Of a DNA stretch of 64,000 nucleotides, positions 1 through 13,000 are shown in pieces. Numbering within the stretch: the first letter of the stretch is position 1; each line of letters begins with the position of its first letter. The notes beneath the pieces are model-generated. The model saw only the letters and a program-made list of their open reading frames with translations, made no database searches and had not been told where the DNA came from. Source of the stretch: Anthopleura xanthogrammica (taxonomy: Eukaryota > Cnidaria > Anthozoa > Actiniaria > Actiniidae); assembly GCA_964019055.1 (NCBI GenBank), contig OZ025209.1, positions 16,828,351 through 16,892,350 of the forward strand, written 5' to 3'. The position numbers and the translations under genes were made by a program.

Positions 1-323
1 CATAAATACATAAATACATAAATACATAAATACATAAATACATAAATACATAAATACATAAATACATAAATACATAAATACATAAATACATAAATACATA
101 AATACATACATACATACATACATACATACATACATACATACATACATACATACATACATACATACATACATACATACATACATACATACATACATACATA
201 CATACATACATACATACATACATACATACATACATACATACATACATACATACATACATACATACATACATACATACATACATACATACATACATACATA
301 CATACATACATACATACATACAT
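1..323. repeat. Microsatellite: (ACATAAAT)n then (ACAT)n
   Basis: About 13 copies of the octamer are followed by about 55 copies of the tetramer. It lies in the intron left of the vWA5 exon. Bases 324-480 show nothing else. Confidence 0.97.
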
Positions 324-480
324 CCATCATGCAGAATCATAAATTTCTCAAATATCCATAAATAACGTGTCAATACTTTTCGATTTTTTGCAAAATTACA
401 AAATTTAATACCTATGATGTACAGGGTTATGGAACTGCATTTGGGCGCATTCTATTGACCTACTGAGAACCGCTACTTAC

Positions 481-1017
481 CATAACAAGCTTTTCGCTTG
501 ATAAGGCGAACGATATTCAGCATGGATTTAAAGTTGGAAGTAAATACACTTCTTCTTCCAGTGGCAATCTGTCTCAGCTGAGTTACGCTGAACCTGGTCC
601 CAGTTCCGACAGCGATTATTCTGACGCCTGCTTTTCGAAGGTTTCTCGCTGGCCTAGATACATCATCGTGGGATTTACCATCGGTCAGTACAATAGCCAC
701 TCTAGATCGAGTAGTTCTTCCTCTAAAGAAGAACTTGTGAGCAGTAGTAATAGCTAAACCAGTCTTTGTTCCTCCTTTGATGTACGGAATTCGGCCCAAG
801 CTGGTAAGTACTAATCTCAAAGTTGGTTTCTGTCCAAAGCTAAACGCACGGAATGCACGTGTATTGTAGGCCAAGACGGCAACTCTGGTCTTTGAGGGTG
901 AAATCTGGAACGACGAGACGATATGCCTGATGAAATTCATGGTAAGCTTGAAATTCTTCGCTCCAATGCTGCCAGAACCGTCTACGATAAAGGCAAGATC
1001 TATACGTCGACGACAAA
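481..1017 (-). CDS. vWA domain 5 (single exon), last exon in the window
   Basis: 179 residues: [19 protein letters not shown] with its Thr, LTDGKS, and the flanking cysteines VCRRR and KACYG. The donor gtaagt at 475-480 leaves the frame in phase 1, so the gene continues to the left beyond the window. It is closest to vWA4 in motif spacing ([10 protein letters not shown] compared with [10 protein letters not shown]), which suggests tandem duplication. Confidence 0.88.
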
Positions 1018-4000
1018 CTGCAAGATAAAATAAAAAATTGATAATAAACAAAGAAATACAAAAATTTCCCTAGTAACATGGACACGGTATGAGGCGCAGT
1101 CATCCTCAAGACCAAGCAATACAAAATTACTAGTGTGAAAAAGGTAACACAGATAAATTTAAATTGGTCTTGATTTAGAAACCAGCAAACAAAGAATTAA
1201 AGAGAATGTACCTTGACCGTGGGGCCTGGGCAAAATACCTGTAGGACAACAGGAAACAATAAAAATTGTCATATGTCAGTATAATCAGTATTCAAACAGC
1301 ATGGCAATATACACTAATCTAATAAGATTTCATTGATCTTTTTGCATGTTTTATACCAATCAACTCACTCACCTCCTGATGGAAGGGCAGGCTTAGGTTC
1401 TACAATACGAAAAATAAACATGTAATTAAAAAACTGAAAGGAGCAAAAATCAACATACAGCTTGTTTATTAGGGGAACAGAATGTTGAACAACAACAATA
1501 ATTTCAAATAATTTTTACTCTGCAGCTGAATTGATAGCTCAAATATGTCTGGTTTACAAACCGTTTGTTTATCCTACACTAATATATACGGTATTTGGTG
1601 GCTATTATGTTTTTCTAAGTTCTAAGCTGGGAAATGCAATTTTTCGCAGTTTTCTGCTGTTTTCTTCCCCTCCCACTAACATGATTCTTGGCGTTAAAGA
1701 AAAAGATTGTTTCCATGTGAAATAGGGCAATAGACCTCTTTAGCTTCGTTGTTTGTTGTACCCACTTCAGACCATGTGATGCCACAAAGAACATTTTTCA
1801 ATGTCATGTCATGTGGTCGGAAATTGGCAATTAGTATACTGACGAAGCTAAACGGAGGTCTATTGGATGAAATGATGAAATCTTTGGTCCTGACTTACTG
1901 AAGCAAGCTCTTCGTTTGACCAAAGATGTGATCCTCTGCATTGAGCGGAACGCAGCAGTGAAAACAAATCGTGGATTGGTAGCCATGGTCATTAGCTCAC
2001 GCTGCAAGTAGTTCTTGCCAATACCGATACTAACTATAGCCACACCGGCTGCTTTCAGTTTTCTGGCTGGTCCCTTAACGTTGTCCTGTGAACGTCCATC
2101 TGTTATTACAATAAGAACTTTTCGTCGGGATCCTCTTTGTCTTCGCCCGTTCAATCTAAACACAACTCTATGAATAAAGTTCAGAGCTCGACCGGTATTT
2201 GTTCCTCCTCGAATGTAAGGTGCACGTCCAACGGCTTTCATCATTCGGTATTTGCTGTAGTAACGCTTAAGTCCAAATAATACTTGAGGTCGACTGGAGA
2301 ACAACGACACTGAGATGTGAGCGAGACGTCGACCAACAGCGAACGATGAGATAATACGCTGAACAAAAGTGCGCACGCGTTCGTAGTTTCCTTTTCCGAA
2401 GTATTCTATACTGCCTGAACTATCCATAAGAATGGCAATATCGACTCGTGCTCGGCAAACTGTAAATGAAAGTGACCAAGAGAATTAGCAAACTCGAATC
2501 CAAACACATATGCGATATATTTCAAACGAGTACATATACTTAAAACGAGCTCAATATTACTGGATTTTAAGCCCGGCACACACTAGGCGTCAAGTCGCTG
2601 CAACACGACGCGGGGACATGTTGCTGCGACAATTCCCCTCGTGTGTACTGTGGAATTTCTGTGAAACATCTTGTCCCCGCGACAGAATTTTATCCCTGCA
2701 ACATATCGCACGAATTCAAACTGGTTTGAATTCATGCGACCTGTTGCAGTGACAAGTGAGTGGCGTTGTCGCATCGGTTCACACAGGGGTTATTGTCCCC
2801 GCGTCGTGTTGCAGCGACTTGACGCCTAGTGTGTGCCGGCCTTTAAAGCCGCCATCTTGATTAAATTCAATGATTTTTTGAGCTAAACTAACCAACATGG
2901 CGACAACGTGTTATTTTATCTGTGAAATAGGCTTAAGCTTTTCCTGAGTTCGATAAACAGGATGAATTCTGGTCTAGTTTCGGCACAAAAGACACCAAAT
3001 AAGACATGTAGACAAAAGAAGTTTGTAGGCAAGACCAGAATGCATGCATCATGCTCCTCTATAATTAGAACTATTTACAGCGCTTTTCATAATTTCCGAC
3101 CTAACCGATTTCTCGACAGGCATTTTTACATGGGAATTTCTTTATCGCTCGCGATCGAAATGAACTCGGCGCGTCGATCGTAGTTTTATTGACGGAAGCC
3201 AAAACGGCAGACGCCTGGAGTCGGTTAGATCGCAGAATTATGAAAAGCGCTGTAAACGCTACATAAAGTGAGGTTGATGACACGATAATAATGTTTGTAT
3301 ATGCTATACAACTACATACTAAAACATGTGAAAATATCACATACCTCTTCCAGCTGGACTTGGATAAACTGGTCGTGGTAAACGTCCTAAAATGCATTCA
3401 ATCGAGAGTCAGCCAAAGGGATAGTAACCATGAATAATAATGTTTTTAATCAGAAAATGGATACTATCAATCTCGAAAAGTTAAAAAAGAGTGGTAATTT
3501 ACCTGGTCCAAAGCACGCATTCTTCCTAGCCCGGATCTGTCGTGCATTGAGTGCCTTGTTGTATATCTGAAGACAAGCAATTCTTCCCTTGAAACTCCTA
3601 GCATCTCCCTTGCGAGATCCCAGTCTGATTGGATAATTAGTAGCCAGACGGATCTTACCAATACGTTTCCTAACCACGCGTCTGCCATTGATGTAAACCT
3701 CAGCGTACTGAGTACGTCTATTGTATGTAGCAGCGATGAACTTCCATTTATTTGGTTCCATTCTTTTAGAGATCAAGGGTGCTGTCAGGACACGTCCTTT
3801 TCTCCTTGTGAATCGCACAAACACAGCTGTACGTGACACCATCCAAATATGGACACCCCATCCTGAAGGATGGAAGTTCACTATTGGACCTGGCTTGCCC
3901 TGAGTATACACCCATGTCAAGATGGAAATTGAATTAACGGGATCAATTCCACCATTGTTAGGAATCTCGATGTAACTTTTTGTCTTCCCAAAGAACTGGT

Positions 4001-7000
4001 ACGAGGTCCTTCGTCGGCCGTCAGGGCCTGGAGCTGGTCTAACTCCAACCAATTTGGCAGGTTTGTTTCTCCTTCTTCCGACATCCCGTCCACGGGTGCG
4101 AGAATTGAACGGGAAAACTGCAAGCGGTGTGAGAGATTCTAAAGCCAAAAAGAAATGAATGTCAGATATCAATTATCTGGTAACAGTAAGTAAAATAAAG
4201 TAACAAATATAAGAACCTGGGATAGAGGCCATTTACCTGGGATTGGTCGAGCTGAAACCCTGGTAGGACGTCGAGTTGGACGGCCAATTGGTTTTTTAGT
4301 AGGAGGTGGACGATCTGATATGTGGAGAACAAATATCAATGAGTTATTGTTAAGCAAGCTTTCTTTATTATAATCTTCAATTATTAGTTGATGATACTTA
4401 CAGTCACTACAGACTAGTCTTGCTGCGATAATTTGTCTTCGGGTCAGTGGTTTTTTATAGATTTGCAGACATGCTACGCGACCCTTGAAGTACTTCTTAT
4501 TGCCTAAACGAGCTCCCATGCGAGCAGGATAGTTGGTAGAAAGCTTGAAGCGGCCCACTTTTTGCCTTGCTACTAGTCGACCGTTCTTCCAGATAGAGGC
4601 ATATCCTGTTCTTGGGTCGTATTTGGCACCTATAAACTGCCATTTTCTTGGTTGTAGGACACGTCTCTGTAGCATAGGAGTCTTTTTCCTTCCTACTCGT
4701 TTGGGGAACATAGCAGAGAGTATTTTGCCATATCGTCCTCTTACCCATAGTTGTACACCATCTCCATTAGGATGGAAGTTGAAGATAGGTCCAGGACGTC
4801 CTTCTGGATAGATCCATGCAAGTATGGTTATAGAATCTTGAGTGTCCAACCCTCCACGGTTAGGGAATTGAATAAAACTGTTTCCTTTTCCTAAGAACCG
4901 AGTAGAGCCACCAGGCCTTCCATATGGACCGCGCGTGTAGCGGACATTTCGTGGTCTGGCTGATGGGTTTCTTTTCCTCAGATCCTTACCACGCGTTCCT
5001 TGGTTGAGTGGGAACAGTGCAGCTGGCTTGGGAAGACCTTTTTCACAAGATAAAACAAACAACATACAATTATTAATGCAAGAAATCTATAATACGTCGA
5101 TTTTTTTAGTTACACATTATCTGACTTACGTGTCTTCGATGGTGGAGGTCTTTTTGTTGGTCGAACTCCTAATTGTAAAAAGGGGCAAGTAACACATAAG
5201 AAAATATGGAAACACAGGAAAGAGAGAATTGCATTAACCCAGTACAGCATTTTTTTTCTTTACTTCATTACACCCCACCTACTGAGTGATATCAGAGCAT
5301 TTTTTCGAAAGCAGTTGCTTTCCATCACTTTAACAGTCAATAACCTGGCTGTTGAATTGATTGGGCAGCCGTACAGACAATGTAAGTTGAAAATTTGCTT
5401 CTGCTTTGCAGACAAAACTCACCTTTTCTGAAGCAAAATCGTTTTCTTTTAGCAATTTCACTTGGTTTCAGAACATAGTTAAAGACTTGGAAACAAGAGA
5501 GTTTCCCCTTGAAGTATCTCTTATCACCAATACGAGCTCCCATCCTAATTGGATAATTGGTAGCAAGGCGGAATTTTCCAATATACTTCTTTTTTACACG
5601 ACGAGAGTTCACATACAACGATGCAACACCTGTACGTTTGCTGTAGGAAGCACCAATGTATGCCCATCGGCCAGGTCGTAAGCTACGATAGACCACAGGA
5701 GGCGTGGATCGACGGCCTTTTCTCTTGATGAACCTGATAAACAATCTATTAGGCCTAATGTACCAAAAGTGCACTCCCCAGCCATTAGGATGGAAGTTGG
5801 CGATTGGTCCTGATTGTCCATATGGGTTAATCCAAGCAAGCATTGTGATGGCATCTTTTGTATCAAGAGGTCCCCTGTTGGGGAATGTAACGTAGCTGTT
5901 TGGTTTTCCCTTGAAGAAGAGAGAGCTTCCAGGTACGCCGTCTGGTCCTCGTGCTGGTACCACGCCACTAAGACGTGCTGGTAAGTTGTTACTCGAAATA
6001 TCCTTGCCTTTGGTATTGGTATTAAGTGGGTACACAGCGATGAGACGTTTGGGTTCTACAGAACAAAAATACAAAAATTGAGTTGCTGCGTAACGAATAA
6101 GAGAAAGCAACCAAAGGAATATAATTCTTGGTATACCAAGAAAAAGTGATTGTTTACCTGTTGGGCAGGGTTTAGACGAGGCTTTAATTGTTGGATGTGG
6201 TCCTATAATTAAACGACAAACAATTTAACATTAGTGATTGGCTTGATGTTTCTCTATAAGATAATTTTATAACGTTTTTGTACTTACTGGATCCAAAGCA
6301 CTTGCTTCTGGCGTCATCTACCTGACGAGCTGTCAAAGCCACATTGAAAAGTTGCAGACAAGAAATTCGACCGCGGTATCGTTTATTATTGCCTGGCTTA
6401 GCACCAATCACAACAGGGTAATTGGTAGCCAGATCAACAATACCGATCTTCTTCTTGACAACAAGTTTTCTGTTGATGTAGAGAGCTGCTATGCCAGTTT
6501 TTTTGTTATAGGTTGTGCTAATGTAGTTCCATCTCCATTTGGTAATCTTTCCTGCCAAATAAGGCAATGATCGTCTAGGAGATCGTGTGACATACTGAAC
6601 CATCAAGATGTTAGGCTCAATAAACCAGATCCTAACACCTTCACCACTTGGATCGTAATGGAGGATCGGACCTGGAGCCTTGGGGTACACCCACATGATA
6701 ATCGAGATAGAATGCATGACATCAAGGCGACCAAAGTTAGGAATCTTGATGAAGCTATCTGGCCGTCCTTCAAGCTCGAAAGACCCCCCTGGACGTTTAT
6801 CAGGACCAGGAGCTGGTCTTACTAAAGTCATAAAAGCAGGAGGGTTTCTGTTGAGCAATTCACGGTTTGTAAAACTGCCATCAAATGGGTACAAGATGAC
6901 AGGGCGCGGTGGACCTGCAACACAATAACAACAATGTTAAGCATTGTTCATCAAAGTACAATATTATAACAGCGTAAGGTGTACCTTTAGGTTTAGTGAC

Positions 7001-10000
7001 TGGTGCTTTAGTTGGACGTGGTTTGGTTGTCGGTGGAACTGGAACTAAGAAATAGAGAACAAAGATTAGATTTAATGATAACATCAACGAGACAATGATG
7101 ACATCAACGAGACAATGATAACATCAACGAGACAATGATGACATCAACGAGACAATGATGACCTCAACGAGACAATGATGACATCAACGAGACAATGATG
7201 ACCTCAACGAGACAATGATGACATCAACGAGAGTATGATGTCATAATAAATAACATAACATATATAACTTTATTTCCTGAGGGTAAATACATTATTACCG
7301 GTTACCCGGTAGTTTACCCGGTAGTTTACCCGGTAGTAATGGCCCTCATGACATAAAAGAACGATTACTTGTAAATGATACAGAGACGGATACAGCATTT
7401 TCTTAAATTAATTCCTAAAAATAATAAATAGGGATGGTAATATAGAAGGGGACCACTCTGGATAGGCCACGGAGCTGTACTCACCTCGTTTGGTGCATCT
7501 TCTCATTGCATCTCTCACTTGTCTCTTGAACAAAGCAGCGCTATAAATCTGCACACAAGCAATCTTTCCACGGAAAGTCCTGGAATCACCGATCTTTGCA
7601 CCAATTCTAATTGGTTCTTTAGTAGCAATGCTAAATCGACCAACTTTCTTTACTTTTTTAGGACTTCCGTTGAGCCACAGTTTAGCAACACCCGTGTCCT
7701 TGTCATAGGATGTACAGACAAATGACCATGCCCTACGAGGAACGATGGGCTTTGAAAAGATTGGTTGCGTCATCTTTCCGTTCCTTGAAACAAAACGGGC
7801 AAACAACACTTTGGGCTTGGCCATCCAGAAATGCACTCCCCAAGCGGGTCCTCTCTTGAAGTTGACAATGGGTCCTGCATTTCCATCATGTTGGATGTAC
7901 GCACAGATAGTAATGGCATCTTTTGCGTCAAGCTTGCCATTATTTGGTATTTCAATGTAGCTGTTTGGTTCACCCAAAAGAGTTGTAGCCCCTCGTTTAG
8001 TACCGTCAGGTCCTTTGGCTGGTCTTGTGTTACTCAGCTTAGCCGTTGGTGCTTTGTTAAGACTGATATCTCGTCCACCAGTAGCAGAATCTAATGGATA
8101 GAAACCCACCAATCTTCCTGGGACTGCAACATAAAAACACAAGACATAAACATCAATTGCACAACCTGTGATTAATATTAGACTTTTTTCTATAATCATG
8201 AAAGAGACCGTCAACAAAAAATAACGCTTCCCTAACACCTGTTACTACACAGTTGATCCTGCAGTCAAATGTTATCATTATTCATTTTCGGTCTTGATAA
8301 TTTACAATATCATGCTCAATCTCATCCAGACATTGCTTACAACTTTTATTCCTGACGTCATAGAAGCAACGGATCATCAATGCAATGCAAAATTGACCAA
8401 AACCGTAGTCTGCTATTTAAACTATCAAACATGATCAAGCTCAGTTGTTTACCTGGTGCTGGTACTGTTGGTTTTGTTATTGGTGCTGTAGATAAAAATA
8501 AATAAAGTCAATAAAAATGACAACACATAAATTGCATTTTTAAAGTCTACCGATTCTAATTTATATCAATATTCAAAACCCTGTATTATTTATTCAATGA
8601 AAAGAGGCAGAATTGCCAGTGACGCAATCAGGGCTTTAAGAGTTTTAAAGTCAAAAAGGTGCTCAAGTTTAAATATTTGGCTGCTTTTTCAATCTCAAGA
8701 GGTTTATATGCTCAGGTGCTAAAATATCACCTTTACGGAAGCATCTTTTCTTGGCAGCTTTAATCTGTTGTCCAGTCAGTGCTTTGTTGTAGATCTGCAC
8801 ACACGAAATACTTCCAGAAAACAGTCGTTTGTCTCCGGGCTTGCGTCCCATGATGATAGGATAGTTAGTGGCGAGTCTGAATCTGCCAACTCTTCTCTGG
8901 GCGATTGGGATTCCGTCTTTCCAAAGAGTTGCCCGTCCGGTCTTTTCGTCATACGAGGCTCCTATATAGTTCCACTTTCCAGGTTTAATACGGTTACTGA
9001 GGACAAACTTCACTGATCGTCCTGAACGAGGAACAAAGCGAGCAAACAAGGTATCACGCCTGACCATCCAGATATGAACGCCCCACGCCTTAGGGTTATA
9101 GTGGAATATAGGTCCAGGACTGAAAGGTTTAATCCACGCCAGCACTGTAATGGAATCGCGTAAATCGAGACGTCGTCGGTTTGGAATGACGACGTAACTG
9201 TTAGGTGCGCCCTTGAATCGTGTGGCACCAGCCGGAAGACCATCCGGACCATAGTCTGAACGAATATTACCAAGACGGGCTGTGGGGTTCCTGTATGGCG
9301 TAATATCACGGCCTCCAGTAATACCACTGAGTGGATAGACAGCCACAGGGCGTGGGGGACCTACAACAACAACAACAAAAAAGACGGAAAATGATTATCG
9401 AATCAAAAACAATGTATAGGATAATAATGTATACACCGAGGCAAAAAGATTAAGACTCACGTGGTCTTGTAGGTTTGGTTACTGGGCCTAAAAATATTAC
9501 AGAAAAAATTCATTATTAGACTTTAATTAATTTATCTATTATACAGTTATTACAGTCATTACTAAAACAGTTATTATGGACGATGCAATGTTTTATTCAA
9601 TGCAGATATAATGTGTGTTATACATACCGGTGGGAGGAGTAATGACTGGTCCTGAAACAAAAATATACGACATTTAAGACATTATTCATATTTGTGTTTC
9701 AAATAATATTGATAAGCAATAGATGAATGTCTGAACAAAAGATTGCATAATTACTAGGGAACATTCATTCGTAATCCCCTGCATAACCGACATTGCATAA
9801 TAACAATAAATGAGAAAGCTTACCAACGGGCCTTGGTGCTCGTCTGCAGGCTTTTTTCTTGACTACTTTAATGATTTTGGGTAGAGTAGAAAATGCTGTA
9901 CGAACCACGTGGCTGGGTGAAGAAGCAATCTGAAGAAGCTGAGGATAGTTAATTGAAGATCCAACTCCAACAACAATGATCTCAACACCGGTTGCCTTCA

Positions 10001-13000
10001 ACCCAGATGCACCAATACGAACATCGTCTTTTGAACGTCCATCAGTAAAGACAATCAGGACTCTCTTACGGGACCTTTTGGGTGCTCGGGCGAAGAGGTA
10101 CCTGTGTGCATACCTAAGACCGAATCCCGTATTGGTCCTTTTACCAGGATATGGCATTCTATCAATTGCTTTTTTAACACCATTTATATCCTTATAACGG
10201 TTGAATTTGAAGACGGGCCTGGCACCAGAAGAATACACTACTGCTCCGATTCTGGCTGCTTTAGGGTTAACCACAAAGGCGGAAGCCATTCTTTTCACAA
10301 AACTCTTCACTTTTGCAAAGTTTCCAGGGCGTCCTCGCTCAATGCTGCCAGATCCATCAACCAGGAAACCAACGTCAATTTTAGCCAGACACGCTGAAGT
10401 TAGCAAGCGAACAGTGTTAATTAACAAGTATCCCTATTATCAGGTTAATGCGGCCACAAGGGAAAGGAAGTTAAAAACTACAAAAGGTTTGTTTTAAGTC
10501 AACATTATTGTGCAGGGCCCGCGGAGGGTTAGGGGTTGGTAGGTCCCTACCACTTTTTCCCTTTTCCCATACTAATAATATTATTTAATGGGGTGATCGA
10601 GGTTGAAGTAACACAATGATGCTCGTTACTCCGACGAAGGACTAGCGTCCGAAACGTCAGTAAGTGATCTCTCTTATTTTTTACGGTGTAAAATTTAACT
10701 TTTTATCCATACTGATGCTCGTTACACTTACGTTTGCCCGAGATTGGCTTTGTTGGACGGCCTGATGGTTTTGGTTTCTTGGTTGGACGAACTAAAAATA
10801 GAAACATTTACCAATAACCAGTCAGTCCCCATAGTAACCATCTTTTAAGGACTAATTTAAATCAAAACTTTGCGACCAAATAAATTTGCCTTTCTTGTAA
10901 GTTCTTTTACCAAAAGGTTTGGAAGAAGTACTTACTCTTTTTAAAGCAAAGCCTCTTTGCCATTCGTATCTGCATTCCAGTCAGCTCCTTTGGATATATT
11001 TGTACACATGTGACTTTACCTCGAAGTCTTCGAGGATCCCGTCTTACCGCACCGGTACGAAGTGGGTTGTTAATTGGAACTCTCAGCCTACCAATTCTCT
11101 TTCTAGCAACTTCTCTAGCGTTGATGAAGATCTTGGCGACACCAGTACGCTTATTGTACGTTGTACCAACGAAGTTCCAGGTACGTTGTCTCAGCTTACG
11201 AGCTTTGACGGGCTTAGTACGTGGCTTAGCTGGTGACGTGAAGCGTGAGAAGAGTCCTTTCTTTGTACTGAATAACTTAATGCCAACACCAAGAGGATTG
11301 GAATTCGTCAAGATCGGTCCTTCACCGCCGTCAGGAAACACAAATGCAAGTATTGTGATTTCATCTGAGGGACGTTTTGGTTTGCCTTTTTTGTTCGGGA
11401 ACTCGGCATAACTATTCGGACGTCCTCGGAATCTGATCGACCCACCAGGGTTGCTATCGGGTCCAGGTTCGTACTTGATGTTCACCAATTTGGCTTGTGG
11501 GTTCTTCTTGGGGCTAACGTCACGCCCCTTTACGCGCTTATTTAGAGGATAGAACGCCAGAGGGGGAGGTAGACCTGTGAATAATAGAGAATGGTAAAAA
11601 AAACACCCTAGTGTTCAAGTATTTGCAAGTATAAAGACCTGCTCTAGAGCACCTGACCAGTTCTTGTCAAATGGCGGTATTTTTAACTGTGCTACAGATG
11701 TTAATCTCGGTTTATGACCGTTTTCTTATGGGTCATGGGATACCTTGGGTGTAGGAATATACGTGGAGAAATACTGCAAACATTACATGGCGGGCCATTT
11801 ACAAGGGCCAATCCAGGAATTTGTTGAGAGGGGGGTCCAAACGTTGAGAGGGGGTTCCAAATGTATACTTCATACAAAATTTACTTCAAACCTGTGGCAA
11901 AACTAAATTTTAGGATAAAACAAACAATGGAACCTCAGGTATGACAGGTGGGTCCGGACCCCCAAGACCCTCCCCCTGGATCCGCCCTTGCTTTATCAGA
12001 TGATTATTCCGTAATACACTTACGAGGCCTTGGGGTGCGTGTTGGAGCCTTGGTTGGTTGGGGTTGACCTGTGAAATTCAGATAACACTTAAGGTTAATA
12101 AATCGGTTTTTTTACTTTCTCTTCTTGTCTTTTTTTCTGTGACAAATAAATGAATTGAAATGTCGATCTATATACCTGGTTCAATACAAATATCCTTGAC
12201 AGCCTTTATTTGCTCTCCATCCAGAGCTTGGCTATAGATCTGCACGCAAGAGATTGAACCGCGGAAGCTTCTTCCACCGATGCGTATTCTCCTGGTGTTT
12301 GTCTTAAGTCTAATCCAGCCAATATTCCTGGAAGTAATAGGGCGAGCATTAAGCCAAAGGGTGGCTTGATTTCTTCTTTGGTCATAAGTAGCCGCGATGT
12401 AGTTCCATTTGTCTGGTTTGACGCGTTGCCGGCTGATAACAGGTTTAGCGGGCTTTCCGTTACGTCGTCTGAAGGTAACTTGTAACATTTTACGAGTAGG
12501 CATACTCAGTTTCACACCACGTGGAATATATTCTAGAATCGTTCCAGGCTTTGATGGCTTTACCCAGGCAATAATGGTAATAGAATCACGAGGATCCAAA
12601 CCACCCTTATTGGGTAAGATAGCTTTGCTTCCTGGACGTCCAGGGAATCTGGTAGATCCACCAGGTTTGCCATTTGGTCCCCGGTCTGGCCGAACACCAT
12701 ATAATCTCCCTGTAGGGTTCTTGATTGGACCAATGTCTTTTCCTTGAACCTTCTTGGTTAATGGATAGATTGCGACGGGTTTGGGGAATCCTAAAACCAT
12801 CACACAATAAATTGATGAATTCAAGAACCTAGATTTACAATATGTACTTATAAAGTGTAACATTTACTTACGTGGTCGTCTCGTAGGCTTGGTTTTCGAT
12901 TTTGTTACTCCATTTGACTCTAAAAAAGATATCGTTTTTACAATTTTTTAATATATATTTTTTACTTTGCGTTTACATCAAGGGACGATCATCGCGGTGC

